Assembly: GCA_902805735.1 (NCBI GenBank)
Contig: CADCTW010000210.1
Location: 1 to 35,458 of the forward strand
Direction: 5' to 3'
Source: an uncultured Gemmatimonadota bacterium
Lineage (GTDB): Bacteria > Gemmatimonadota > Gemmatimonadetes > Longimicrobiales > Longimicrobiaceae
DNA: 35,458 nt
In this document: in pieces, positions 9,167 to 19,255 of the stretch
How the letters are laid out: each line of letters opens with the position of its first letter
Position numbering within the stretch: the stretch's first letter is position 1
Translations under genes and position numbers: made by a program
The notes under the pieces: generated by a model
Told to the model about the DNA's origin: nothing
Databases searched by the model: none
Seen by the model: only the letters and a program-made list of their open reading frames with translations

Positions 9167-10171
9167 TCACATCGACCCGTAATTCTCCTTCTTGAACACC
9201 CCCGCGGCACCCACCACCCCCGCCGTGCCCGGCAGCTCGGCGGGGACGATGCGGCAGCACTCCTGGGCCGAGCGGAAGGCGCGGCGGCGCACCTCGGCGA
9301 TCAGGGGGGTGAACAGGTGGTCGCCGGCGCGGGTGACGCCGCCCGCGATCACCACCATCTCGGGGTTCAGGATGTTGATCATGCTGGCGACGCCGGCGCC
9401 CAGGAACTTGGCCGTTTCCTTCATCACCTCGGTGGCGTACGGGTCGCCCATCACGGCGGCCTCGTAGACGGTGGCGGCGGTCACGTCGTCCAGCTTGCCG
9501 TCCACCATCTCCTCCAGCAGCGACTCGGCGCCGGCCTCGATCCCCTCCACCGCGCGCGCGGCGATGGCGGGGCCGCTGGCGTACTGCTCCAGGCAGCCGT
9601 AGTTGCCGCACTTGCACTTGCGGCCGTTGCTGTCGATGGTCATGTGGCCGATCTCGCCGGCCACGTCGCTGCACCCGTGGTAGATCTCGCCGTTCAGCAC
9701 GATCCCGCCGCCGATGCCGGTGCCCAAGGTGAAGCCCACCAGCGTCTTGGTCCCCCGCCCCGCGCCCAGCCACCACTCGCCGTAGGTGGCGCAGTTCGCG
9801 TCGTTGTCCAGCGTGCAGGGAAGCTTGACGGCGTTGGCGATCAGGTCGCGCAGGGGGAAGTTGCGCCACCCCAGGTTGGGGGTGTTGATCACCGTGCCCG
9901 TCTTGCGGTTGAGGGGCCCCGGCGAGCCGATCCCCACCCCGGCCACGGCGTCGCGCGTGGTGTCGTGCGCCGCCACCACCTCGGCGATGGCGTCGGTCAC
10001 CATGTGGGCGATGCGGTCCACCACGAACTTGGCGCCGCGCACCGAGTCGGTGGGAAGGGTGCGCAGCCCCAGCACGTCGCCCCCCTCGATGGGCACCAGC
10101 CCCACGACGATGTTGGTGCCGCCGAGGTCCACCCCCACGATCCACCGCTTTTCGGCTTTGCCGGGTGTCAT
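9167..10171 (-). CDS. glk: ROK-family glucokinase
   Basis: A 334-residue ROK sugar kinase, probably phosphorylating glucose with ATP. The ATP-phosphate motif VGVDLGGTN is at residues 12-20; the catalytic aspartate is in LDNDANCATYGE (Asp124); the GTGIGGGIV loop is at 150-158; the ROK zinc site is GEIGH (His176) with CKCGNYGCLEQYASG (Cys186, Cys188, Cys193). Length and motif order match bacterial ROK glucokinases; mannokinase or fructokinase activity cannot be excluded. The ATG at 10171 has AGGA 6-7 nt upstream. It is the gene just before the PfkB kinase on the same strand, but the 280-bp palindrome cluster between them makes simple co-transcription doubtful. Confidence 0.9.
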   Translation of the reverse strand: MTPGKAEKRWIVGVDLGGTNIVVGLVPIEGGDVLGLRTLPTDSVRGAKFVVDRIAHMVTDAIAEVVAAHDTTRDAVAGVGIGSPGPLNRKTGTVINTPNLGWRNFPLRDLIANAVKLPCTLDNDANCATYGEWWLGAGRGTKTLVGFTLGTGIGGGIVLNGEIYHGCSDVAGEIGHMTIDSNGRKCKCGNYGCLEQYASGPAIAARAVEGIEAGAESLLEEMVDGKLDDVTAATVYEAAVMGDPYATEVMKETAKFLGAGVASMINILNPEMVVIAGGVTRAGDHLFTPLIAEVRRRAFRSAQECCRIVPAELPGTAGVVGAAGVFKKENYGSM

Positions 10172-10191
10172 GCGTCGTCCTGATGTACGGT

Positions 10192-11034
10192 TCAGCGCAG
10201 CACGCGCACGGATGGATCCGGCGCGAGCTCGGCGATTCCCTGCTCCGCGCGCACCAGCCGCCCGCGGGTGATGGCCGCGAGGATCTCGCGGTTCTGGCGG
10301 ATCACCTCCGGCCGCCGGTAGGGGCGGTCGTGGTGAAGGTGCAGGGCGACGGCGCGGTGGCGGCTCTGGATCCCCTTCACCCCCAGGTTCTCCAGCCGGT
10401 ACCCCAGCGCGCGGTCCAGCCCGCCGTACCCCATCTTCCCCTCGAAGCCGTTCGCGGCCACGATGGCCTCGCGCCAGGTGGAGGCGTTGTTCCCGTGGAA
10501 GTGGGCCGCGGTGGGCGTGACCCGGTCGAAGAGCGCCGCCAGCCGGCGGGACCGCACCAGGCGCAGCGCGCGGCGGCCCGGCCGCCACCCCTGCGCGCGC
10601 AGCCATCCCAGCTCCGACACCCGCCCCGAGGCCACGTCGTCCACCGTGATGCGCTCGCTCACCTCCGCGGGCAGCTTCAGGTACCCGCCGGCCAGGTACC
10701 GGCCCGGCCGCGCCAGCGTCCGGTGCACCTCGATCAGGTCGCGCCGCGGGATGCAGTCGCCGTCGGTGAAGAGCAGGTAGTCGCCGGCCGAGGCCACGAT
10801 GGCGCGGTTGAGGATCTCGCTCTTCCGGAAGCCGCGGTCTTCGTGCCACACGTGCACGAGGTCCATCCCCGTCTCCGCGCGCACGCGGCGGATCAGCGCA
10901 TCCGTCTCCGGGCCGGACCCGTCGTCCGCCACCACCAGCTCGAAGCCGCCGTCCGTCTGCGCGGCGTACCCCCGGAGCACGCGCTCCAGGAAGTGCGGCT
11001 TGTTGTAGGTGGATACGATCACCGACAGCCGCAT
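10192..11034 (-). CDS. Family 2 glycosyltransferase with galactosyltransferase-like C-terminus
   Basis: A 280-residue GT-A glycosyltransferase. The N-terminus SVIVSTYNKPHFLERVLRGY is the standard GT2 start; ADDGS (36-40) binds the nucleotide and FTDGDCIPRRD (89-99) contains the metal-binding DxD (Asp91, Asp93). The segment FEGKMGYGGLDRALGYRLEN near 197-216 matches the C-terminal module of galactosyltransferase-type GT2 enzymes, holding the catalytic base. No membrane segment is seen, so the acceptor is probably a cytosolic lipid-linked glycan or a protein; donor and acceptor are unknown. The ATG at 11034 lies 5 nt after the FkbM methyltransferase stop, so it is the third gene of lepA-fkbM-GT. 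The GGTAGGGGCG before the ATG is a plausible but tight ribosome site. Confidence 0.85.
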   Translation of the reverse strand: MRLSVIVSTYNKPHFLERVLRGYAAQTDGGFELVVADDGSGPETDALIRRVRAETGMDLVHVWHEDRGFRKSEILNRAIVASAGDYLLFTDGDCIPRRDLIEVHRTLARPGRYLAGGYLKLPAEVSERITVDDVASGRVSELGWLRAQGWRPGRRALRLVRSRRLAALFDRVTPTAAHFHGNNASTWREAIVAANGFEGKMGYGGLDRALGYRLENLGVKGIQSRHRAVALHLHHDRPYRRPEVIRQNREILAAITRGRLVRAEQGIAELAPDPSVRVLR

Positions 11035-11039
11035 CGCCC

Positions 11040-11707
11040 CTACCGCGCCACGGGAGTGCAGAAGAGCTCGCTGGTCGTGTGCACGTCGTCGCCCAGGATG
11101 GGCGCGCAGGCGTACCCCGCCCCCTCCATGAAGGCCAGGCAGGCGCGGTGCACCTCCTCCCCGTGCGTGGAAAGGAAGACGATGGGCCGGTGCCGCGCCA
11201 GGACTTCGCGGGCGCCTTCCAGCACCGCGTCCTCGGCGCCTTCCACGTCGATCTTGACCGCGGCCGGGGCGATCCCGTGCCCGGCGCAGAAGTCGTCCAG
11301 CCGCAGGGTGCGCACCTCCACCTCGCCGCCGGCCGCCAGGCGGCCCGTTCCGCTCCCCCGGCCGAAGCCGAAGCGGGCGGTGCCGTTGGCGTCGGATACG
11401 GCCGCCTCCGTCACGCGCACCTGGCCGAGCCCGTTGATCTCCGCGTGGCGGCGCAGGAAGCGGGCGTTGGCGGGGTTGGGCTCGAAGGCCCACACGGCGC
11501 CCCGCTCCCCCGCCAGCACGGCGGAGAGCACCGTGTAGTAGCCCACGTGGGCGCCCACGTCCAGCACCGTGTCGCCGGGGCGCACGTGCTCCTGGAAGAG
11601 GCGCGTCTGCTCCGGCTCGTAGCTGCCGCCCAGGATGCGGAGGATCTTGCCGCGGCTGGCGGGAAGCCACCAGCGCCCCCGCAGCCGGCCGCCCACGATG
11701 GGCAGCC

Positions 11708-11711
<4 letters not shown>
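11040..11711 (-). CDS. FkbM-family SAM-dependent methyltransferase
   Basis: A 223-residue class I methyltransferase. SAM-binding motif I is [12 protein letters not shown] (49-60), the acidic ribose loop is [13 protein letters not shown] (74-86), and [11 protein letters not shown] and [16 protein letters not shown] are the diagnostic FkbM motifs. FkbM enzymes O-methylate sugars or small molecules. Its GTG start overlaps the lepA stop by 4 nt (GTGA) and the glycosyltransferase follows after 5 nt, which suggests the pair makes or decorates a glycan with translation tied to lepA. The coupling to lepA is unusual and its meaning is not evident from sequence. The substrate is unknown. Confidence 0.88.
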
Positions 11712-13507
<1,796 letters not shown>

Positions 13508-13761
13508 GATGCAGGTCCCGTCATGGTAAGCGTTTGTGGTAGAACAAGCCGCGTACAAGCTACCCAATCGGGGGGGCGAGTGAAAGGGCGGGTGTCCCCG
13601 CACCGGCTCCGATCTTGCCCCGCTGCGGGCCCGCCGGCCGGCGCCGCCCCCCGCGGAACGGACGGCCGGCACGGGGAAAACACGGCCCCGCATCGGTACT
13701 CCGTCCACTCCCGGCCCCGGCGCGCAGAGCCGGAGCCGAACTTTCCAGCACGAGCAAACCC

Positions 13762-15090
13762 ATGCATTTCGCAAGACTGGTGGCATCCTGCGCGGCCGTC
13801 GCGGCCGTGGCGTCGCCCCTTTCCGCGCAGCTCCCCTCCACCCCGCGGGCCCTGGGAATGGGCGGCGCGTACGTGGCGGTGGCGCGCGGGCAGGAGGCGC
13901 TCTTCACCAACCCCGCAAACCTGGCCCTGCCGGGGAACCCGCACACCTCCGCCGCGGCCCCGCAGATCACCTTCACGGGCACGCTGAACGGCATCACCTT
14001 CGGCGACGCCAACGACCTGCGCGGCTTCGACGACCTTTCGGCCGAGCAGCGCGCCGACATCCTGGGCCGCATCCCCGAAGAGGGCACCTCGGCCGACGTG
14101 GACCTGCGCGTCCCGGTCTTCTCCATGTCCGTGCGGCGCGCCATGTTCGGTGTATCGTACAACATCACCGGGCGGCATGGCGTGGCGCGCGACGTGGCGG
14201 ACCTGGTGCTGAACGGAGTGAGCATCGGGCGCCTCATCCCCGGCAACACCAACCCCTACGACGCGCAGGACATCCTGGACCGCTCGCAGGGCTACCGCGC
14301 CTCGTACTGGGACTTCGCGGGCGGCTACGCGCACCGCGTGGGCCCGGTAAGCCTGGGCGTCGTGGGGCACTACCTGCTCGGCGGCCGCCTGGTGCGCTCC
14401 GGCGCCGTGGGGGTGGACACGGTGCTCTCGCTGACCGCGCCGGACGTGCGCGTGACGTACGCGGGCGTGCGGCGCGAGGGCGCCAGCGGCTTCGGCCTGG
14501 ACGTGGGCGCGGCCTACCAGCCCACCCCCGCCCTCACCCTGAGCGCCGCCGTCGCCAACGCCGTCAATACGCTGGAGTGGAAGGGCGACCGCGAGATCTA
14601 CAACGTGGTCCTCAGCCGCGCCAACTACCGGAACGGCGACCCGGAACAGATCCGCAACGAGTACGCGGAGAGCGGCCAGCCGCTGGAGCGGGCCGACGCC
14701 CGCCTCCTGGCCCGCGCGCAGGGCCTGGTCGCCGACCTGGACGTGGGCGCCGAGCTGGCCCCCACCCTCCGCGCGGGCGCCGCCTGGCAGCCGCGCGCCG
14801 GCACCACCGTCGCCACTTCGTACCAGGGCGAGCTCTCCGACAGCCGCCTGAGCGGCCCCTGGAACCGCTCGCTGAGCATCGGCTGGCAGCAGAAGATCCC
14901 CGTGGTCACCGTGCGCGCCGGCGCCGCCACCGACCTGGAGAGCGGCGCCCTCCTGGGCGGCGGCCTTTCCCTGGGCCCGCTGCACCTGGGCGCCGCCCGC
15001 GTCACCGGCAGCGCCGAGGGCAACTCCAGCCAGCGCGGGTGGATTTTCACCTTCGGCCTCGGCGGGCGCACCAATAGCACCATGAACTAA
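13762..15090 (+). CDS. Outer-membrane beta-barrel protein, PorV/DUF5723-like
   Basis: A 442-residue protein with a signal peptide ([23 protein letters not shown], cleavage likely after LSA at about 22). The start of the mature chain, [20 protein letters not shown] followed by TNPANLAL, is the motif shared by FadL/PorV-type and related outer-membrane barrels in Bacteroidota and Gemmatimonadota. The rest alternates short hydrophobic strands ([40 protein letters not shown]) and ends near a strand-like WIFTFGLGG, followed by a short polar tail. Transport substrate or role is unknown. The ATG has no strong ribosome site; it diverges from lepA across about 250 bp in which I see no confident promoter. 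A strong hairpin terminator begins 8 nt past its stop. Confidence 0.72.
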   Translation: MHFARLVASCAAVAAVASPLSAQLPSTPRALGMGGAYVAVARGQEALFTNPANLALPGNPHTSAAAPQITFTGTLNGITFGDANDLRGFDDLSAEQRADILGRIPEEGTSADVDLRVPVFSMSVRRAMFGVSYNITGRHGVARDVADLVLNGVSIGRLIPGNTNPYDAQDILDRSQGYRASYWDFAGGYAHRVGPVSLGVVGHYLLGGRLVRSGAVGVDTVLSLTAPDVRVTYAGVRREGASGFGLDVGAAYQPTPALTLSAAVANAVNTLEWKGDREIYNVVLSRANYRNGDPEQIRNEYAESGQPLERADARLLARAQGLVADLDVGAELAPTLRAGAAWQPRAGTTVATSYQGELSDSRLSGPWNRSLSIGWQQKIPVVTVRAGAATDLESGALLGGGLSLGPLHLGAARVTGSAEGNSSQRGWIFTFGLGGRTNSTMN

Positions 15091-15098
15091 AAAGAAGT

Positions 15099-15173
15099 CT
15101 CACACAGAGACACAGAGGCACAGAGATGACTTCATCTCTGTGCCTCTGTGTCTCTGTGTGAGTCCAGTTTTTT
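15099..15173. terminator. Perfect 31-bp palindrome with T-run: bidirectional terminator and copy of the dispersed repeat
   Basis: Arms at 15099-15129 and 15132-15162 are exact reverse complements (31 bp). A TTTTTT run follows at 15168-15173 and an AAAAA run precedes the left arm, so both strands have the hairpin-plus-U-run form of an intrinsic terminator. It sits between the convergent stops of the outer-membrane gene (15090) and the M28 peptidase (15172). Confidence 0.85.
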
Positions 15174-16743
15174 AGCGGGTCATCCCCCGTACTTCCTGCA
15201 GCCCTCTGGGGTCCCAGCGCGGCCGCTCGGGCGCGTTGGCGATGTCGTTGACCAGGTAGAACACGATGCGCGAGATGCGGGCGGCCTTGTCGGCGTCGAT
15301 CTTCTCCACGTGGTCGGACGGGCGGTGGTAATCCTCGTGCGGGCCGCTGAAGAAGAAGATGGAGGGGATCTCCTTGCGGGCGAAGTTGAAGTGGTCCGAG
15401 CGGAAGAAGAAGCGCTCCTCCGGCCACTTGTCGTCCGCCAGCGCCAGCCGCAGCTCCGGGTGCGCCGCGCCGATGCGGTCGGTGGTGCGGCCCAGCGTCG
15501 AGTAGTTCTTGCCGATCACCACCACCGTGTCCGGGTGGTTCCGCCCGATCATGTCCACGTTCACGTTGGCCACCATCTGCGCCAGCGGCAGCGTGGGATG
15601 GTCCGCGAACCACTCCGAGCCCAGCAGCCCCTTCTCCTCGCCGCTCACGTGCAGGAAGACGATGGAGCGCTTCGGCCGGTCGCGCATCATCGAGAGGGCC
15701 TGCGCCACCTCCAGCAGCGCCGTGGTCCCCGACGCGTCGTCGTCCGCGCCGTTGTAGATGGAGTCGCCGTTCACCGGCTGCCCCACGCCCACGTGGTCCA
15801 TGTGCGCGGAAACGACCACGTACTCGTTGCGCAGCCGCGGGTCGCTCCCCGGCAGCACGGCGATCACGTTGGGCGCCAGCCCGCGGTCCAGCTCCTCCTG
15901 CGGCAGCCCCACCGCCGCCGTCGCGCCCGTCAGCGCCACGGGGCGGAAGCCGGGGGCGGCGCCGCTCGTCCACAGCGTCTCCAGGGAGAGGCCGGCGCTC
16001 GTGAACATCCGGCTGGCGGCGTCGAAGCTCACGAACAGCTCGGGGTAGCCGGGCGCGCCGCCCAGCACGCGCCCGCCGCGGGTGGCCACGGCGCCGTACT
16101 TGGCGATGCTGTCCGCCGTCCACGAGCGCTCCAGCACGTGCACCACGGCCGCGGCGCCGGCCCGGCGGGCGGCGTTGCGCTGGCGGTTGCGCTCCAGGCG
16201 CCAGTCACGCGTGGCGCCGCCGGGGAGGGCCAACACCACCACGCGGCCCCGCATCGTCCCCTCGCCCAGCGCGGCGTCGGCGCCGCGCCCGGCGTACACC
16301 AGCCCGCCCGAAAGGGGCTGCGCGGTGCCGCCCGTGCCCCAGTAGTCGCGCCCCAGCTCCAGCGTCTGCCCGGCCAGCTCCAGCCGCGCGCCCGAAGCGC
16401 TCAGGCGGCGCAGCGGGTACGGGTACCACTGGTAGTACGAACGGTTCTCGCCGCCCGGCTGCAGCCCGAAAAGCTTGTGCTGGTTGACCAGGTACGACGC
16501 CGCGATGTTCAGCTCCGGGCTGGGCGTGTCGCGCCCGCGCATTGCGTCCGACGCCAGGAACTCGATGCGCGAGTACACGTCGGAAGGGGTGATGGTGGCC
16601 GCCGCATCGCGCAGCGTGAGCGTTCCCGGCGCGGGCGGCGCGGGGATGGCGCTGCTCTGCGCCGCGGCGTGGGGAACGACTGCCGCCGCGCTGGCGGCGA
16701 GCGCCAGCGCGGCGGAGATCACTACGGTCGGGCTGCGGGTCAT
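15172..16743 (-). CDS. Secreted M28-family zinc aminopeptidase
   Basis: A 523-residue exported metallopeptidase. An N-terminal signal peptide (about 1-28, ending AAAQ) is followed by a pro/PA-like region and the M28 catalytic domain. The two-zinc site is visible: SAHMDHVG (His314), NGADDDASG (bridging Asp near 335), the catalytic pair HVSGEEKG (Glu369/Glu370), VNVDMIGR (Asp397) and the C-terminal HEDYHRPSDHVEKID (His ligand). M28 enzymes release N-terminal residues from peptides; this one probably works in the periplasm or outside, supplying amino acids. The ATG at 16743 has a nearby AGG. Its 3' end meets the bidirectional terminator. An inserted domain between about 140 and 280 looks like the PA subdomain of M28 proteins. 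Confidence 0.92.
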   Translation of the reverse strand: MTRSPTVVISAALALAASAAAVVPHAAAQSSAIPAPPAPGTLTLRDAAATITPSDVYSRIEFLASDAMRGRDTPSPELNIAASYLVNQHKLFGLQPGGENRSYYQWYPYPLRRLSASGARLELAGQTLELGRDYWGTGGTAQPLSGGLVYAGRGADAALGEGTMRGRVVVLALPGGATRDWRLERNRQRNAARRAGAAAVVHVLERSWTADSIAKYGAVATRGGRVLGGAPGYPELFVSFDAASRMFTSAGLSLETLWTSGAAPGFRPVALTGATAAVGLPQEELDRGLAPNVIAVLPGSDPRLRNEYVVVSAHMDHVGVGQPVNGDSIYNGADDDASGTTALLEVAQALSMMRDRPKRSIVFLHVSGEEKGLLGSEWFADHPTLPLAQMVANVNVDMIGRNHPDTVVVIGKNYSTLGRTTDRIGAAHPELRLALADDKWPEERFFFRSDHFNFARKEIPSIFFFSGPHEDYHRPSDHVEKIDADKAARISRIVFYLVNDIANAPERPRWDPRGLQEVRGMTR

Positions 16744-16748
16744 TGCCT

Positions 16749-16783
16749 GGCCAGGTGAGGGGTGTGGCGGGCCTCACCTGGCC
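16749..16783 (-). terminator. Hairpin between the DUF4384 gene and the M28 peptidase gene
   Basis: Perfect 12-bp stem GGCCAGGTGAGG (16749-16760) / CCTCACCTGGCC (16772-16783) with an 11-nt loop, 7 nt past the stop of the upstream gene and overlapping the leader of the peptidase. No T-run, so terminator function is inferred; it would also hide the peptidase ribosome site. Confidence 0.5.
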
Positions 16784-16790
16784 CGCCGGC

Positions 16791-18035
16791 CTACTCCAGC
16801 GGGGGCCTCACCCGGGGCGAGGACCGCTCCGCCGGGGCGGATTCTCTGCTGGGCGAGCCGGATTCGCGGCGCGGCTCGTCCCGGCGCACTTCCTCGCGGC
16901 GCGGTGCCTCGCGCCGCGGCTCTTCCCTGCGCGACGGGGGCTCGGCCCGGCGCGTCTCCGGGGCCGCCTCCGGCGGGCGCCGCTCGAAGGTGGGGCGCGT
17001 CCGCTCCGGGCGGGCCACCCGCGGCTCCTGCTGGGCGTCGCGCTCCGCCGTGTAGCTCCCGGACCCGCGCTGGGCGGGCGGTGCCGGGCGGCGCGAGTCG
17101 CCACGGCTCTGCCCGGCGTCGCCGCGCACGTCGGTGCGCTCCTTGTACCCGTGCGTGGGCTGCGTGCGGCGGCCGTAGCGGTCGTCGTAGTAGTAGCCGT
17201 TGTTGCGCCCGTAGTACACGCGCCGGTCGCCGCGGTAGTACCGCGTATCATAATAGTAGGGCACCTGCACGAGCAAAACGCGTACGCGGTCGCAGCTGTC
17301 GTAGTACGCGCCGCGGCTGCTGTACCACGAGCCGTAGCTGTCGTAGCAGGCGTAGCGGGGGTGCGAGTAGCGGCGCCCCACGTGGTAGCTGTAGTAGTCC
17401 GTGTCGTGCTCGCCGTACTCGTAGTCCAGCACCAGCATCCGCTCGAAGCGGTCCATGGCGCGGAAGGGGTCGCCGTACACGCTGTACTCGTGGCTCCAGG
17501 AGCCGGCGCGCCGGTAGTACAGGTCGCGCAGCACGCGGCTGTCCAGCGGCTCCTGCGACGCCACCGCGAACACGTACCCGATCCCGTACCCGCCACGCAC
17601 GGACAGGTACGAGTAGCCGCGCGGGTGCAGCGTGTGCACGCGCCCGCCGCGCAGGTATCCGTCGTCGGCGGGCGACCGGGGGTGCAGCACCTCCACGTCG
17701 CCGTTGGTGTCGATGTGGAGGACGGCCACGTACGCGTCGCGGTCGGTGCGCACCAGCACGCGCGAGCGGTCGCCCACGCGGAACACGTCGCGGTCGTCGT
17801 CCATCCAGACGCGCACGCCCACGCGCCCGTACTGGTCGCGCCGGTCGTAGCCGTCCTGGTACCCGTCGTAGCGGGCGGAGATCTGCACGGCGCTGGCGTG
17901 CATCGGCCCCGGCGCGATCTCCTGCACGGGGGCGCTGGGGGCCGGAACGGCCCGTGTGGTGTCCGCGGCGGAGGCCGCGCCTTCGGAGCTTCCGAAGGCG
18001 AGCAGGGTGATCGCCGCGAGGAGGGTGGTACGCAT
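16791..18035 (-). CDS. Exported DUF4384-type protein with Tyr-rich middle and Arg/Glu/Pro-rich tail
   Basis: A 414-residue exported protein. After a signal peptide (residues 1-23, ending ASA) comes a region resembling DUF4384 (VRVWMDDDRDVFRVGD, VRTDRDAYVAVLHIDTNGDV, residues about 70-115), a domain found in surface or secreted proteins that handle 'vital' display functions. The middle (about 190-300) is very rich in Tyr, Asp, Arg and Ser (YYSYHVGRRYSHPRY, YYYDTRYYRGDRRVYYGRNN). The last 110 residues are low-complexity, with tandem RREEP/RREAP/RREEV/RRDEP units. The tail is probably disordered. The ATG at 18035 gives a clean signal peptide; GGAG is about 11 nt upstream. Role unknown; neighbours are a secreted peptidase and a toxin-antitoxin pair. 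Confidence 0.75.
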   Translation of the reverse strand: MRTTLLAAITLLAFGSSEGAASAADTTRAVPAPSAPVQEIAPGPMHASAVQISARYDGYQDGYDRRDQYGRVGVRVWMDDDRDVFRVGDRSRVLVRTDRDAYVAVLHIDTNGDVEVLHPRSPADDGYLRGGRVHTLHPRGYSYLSVRGGYGIGYVFAVASQEPLDSRVLRDLYYRRAGSWSHEYSVYGDPFRAMDRFERMLVLDYEYGEHDTDYYSYHVGRRYSHPRYACYDSYGSWYSSRGAYYDSCDRVRVLLVQVPYYYDTRYYRGDRRVYYGRNNGYYYDDRYGRRTQPTHGYKERTDVRGDAGQSRGDSRRPAPPAQRGSGSYTAERDAQQEPRVARPERTRPTFERRPPEAAPETRRAEPPSRREEPRREAPRREEVRRDEPRRESGSPSRESAPAERSSPRVRPPLE

Positions 18036-18216
18036 ATGAGGTGTATCTCCAGTTGGGCGGGAAGCTGCACCCTCCACCGAGCAAGCGCCGTTCCCACCCG
18101 CCCGCTTTTCCCAAGCTATTCCATCGCAACGAATTACGCCACCGCCTCCCCTCCGCCCGGCCCTCCCGTGTCCCCGCACGTGGACGCGCGTTCTCGCGTT
18201 TTGGACGGGCGAGGGG

Positions 18217-18278
18217 TCACACAGAGACACAGAGGCACAGAGAAGAGCTGTTCTCTGTGCCTCTGTGTCTCTGTGTGA
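18217..18278. repeat. Dispersed hairpin repeat, 28-bp perfect arms
   Basis: Arms 18217-18244 and 18251-18278 are exact reverse complements with a 6-nt loop (GAGCTG). The right arm ends 8 nt from the VapC stop. No T-run follows on the minus strand. Confidence 0.9.
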
Positions 18279-18286
18279 GCCTTTCG

Positions 18287-18709
18287 TCACCCGTTCCAGG
18301 GGTTGAGGATGTCGACGCCGTGGCCGCGGAAGTCGCGCTCGTTGCGGGTGACGACGACAAGCTGTCGCATCCTCGCCGTGGCGAGGAGCACCGCATCGGC
18401 GAACGAGAGCGCACGCCCGGCTCGGATGCTCTCCGCCAGTGACCGCCCCCACTCGCGGGCGATGGAGATGTCCACGGGAATGGAACGCTCCAGGAAACTT
18501 TCGATTAGCCATTCGTCCAACCACCGGGTCAGCGTCTCGCGCTTCTTTCCTGGAGGAAGGAGCAGGATGCCTTTCTGGATCTCACCTACGCTGATCGAGC
18601 TGACCGCGAGGTCGCCGGGCGATTGGCGGAGTACCCAGCCGATCACGTGCGGGTCAGGGCGTGGCCGGGAGAACTCGGATAGCACGTTCGTGTCCAGGAG
18701 GTAGCGCAC
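18287..18709 (-). CDS. vapC: VapC-like PIN-domain ribonuclease toxin
   Basis: A 140-residue PIN-domain protein. The acidic, metal-binding residues are all present: Asp6 (LLDTNVLSE), Glu43 (SVGEIQKG), Asp105 (FADAVLLATA) and Asp126 (NERDF). VapC toxins cut tRNA or rRNA and are held inactive by their cognate antitoxin. The GTG start lies 3 nt after the stop of the antitoxin gene, so the two are co-translated. No strong Shine-Dalgarno is seen, consistent with coupling. RNA target unknown. The gene pair is bracketed by copies of the dispersed hairpin at 18217-18278 and 19186-19253. Confidence 0.92.
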   Translation of the reverse strand: MRYLLDTNVLSEFSRPRPDPHVIGWVLRQSPGDLAVSSISVGEIQKGILLLPPGKKRETLTRWLDEWLIESFLERSIPVDISIAREWGRSLAESIRAGRALSFADAVLLATARMRQLVVVTRNERDFRGHGVDILNPWNG

Positions 18710-18712
18710 GCG

Positions 18713-19051
18713 TCAATCCGCAGCGTCGACGCCGCGGGCGCGTTCCCGCCGCCGGCCGCAGCATTCACAGTGGCGCGATGCCTCCCGCGAGCGTTCCAGC
18801 CAATCCTCTGGTATGTCGCCATCGCGGATGCCCTGCGCGAGAGGCGAATTCTGCATCATATCGAAGATCTCCTTCCCACCGAACCCGATCGCGCCAGCCG
18901 GCACCTGCCCCGTCAGCCGCTGGTACTCCGCCTCGTCCAGCACCACCACCGCCCGTTGCCCGCTCATCACGCGCTGCGGACCGGAGGCAAGGGCCAGTTC
19001 CACCAATTTGGCGAGCTTCTCCGCCGCGTCAGCCAACTCCCAGTTCGTCAT
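18713..19051 (-). CDS. Phd/YefM-like type II antitoxin
   Basis: A 112-residue protein. Its N-terminal half (ELADAAEKLAKLVELALASG, then QRVMSGQRAVVVLDEAEYQRL) has the plan of the Phd/YefM DNA-binding fold, and the C-terminal part (EIFDMMQNSPLAQGIRDGD, EDWLERSREASRH) would wrap the toxin. It precedes vapC by 3 nt, the usual antitoxin-first order, and by family knowledge would repress its own promoter. An oddity is a C-terminal cluster Cys95, Cys97, Cys98 followed by GRRRERARG, not typical of Phd proteins. The ATG at 19051 has GGGAGG five nt upstream, an excellent ribosome site. Confidence 0.83.
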   Translation of the reverse strand: MTNWELADAAEKLAKLVELALASGPQRVMSGQRAVVVLDEAEYQRLTGQVPAGAIGFGGKEIFDMMQNSPLAQGIRDGDIPEDWLERSREASRHCECCGRRRERARGVDAAD

Positions 19052-19185
19052 CCGCGCCTCCCGGTTGCAACTCGATTCAAGCCCCTCAATCCGAAGGTAA
19101 CCGAAGCATTTCGGACGCGGCAACGGGACAGCAGAAACCGGATCTGCCGGTGGCGCAAGCAGATCCGTACGATTGGGCCACGGGG

Positions 19186-19253
19186 GGCTCACACAGAGAC
19201 ACAGAGGCACAGAGAAGAGCTTTTCTCTGTGCCTCTGTGTCTCTGTGTGAGCC
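19186..19253. repeat. Dispersed hairpin repeat, 31-bp perfect arms
   Basis: Arms 19186-19216 and 19223-19253 are exact reverse complements with a 6-nt loop. It ends 2 nt before the SDR stop codon and lies upstream of the antitoxin gene; probable 3' end of the trehalose/maltosyl operon transcript. Confidence 0.9.
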
Positions 19254-19255
19254 AA

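Noticed and set aside
13508-13761. Divergent promoters between lepA and the outer-membrane gene
   Set aside because: Several TTG- and TA-rich strings exist but none has good boxes at 16-18 nt spacing on either strand.
15099-19253. Possible CRISPR array from repeated CACAGAG sequences
   Set aside because: Copies are kilobases apart, palindromic and placed at gene ends, with no regular spacers or cas genes.
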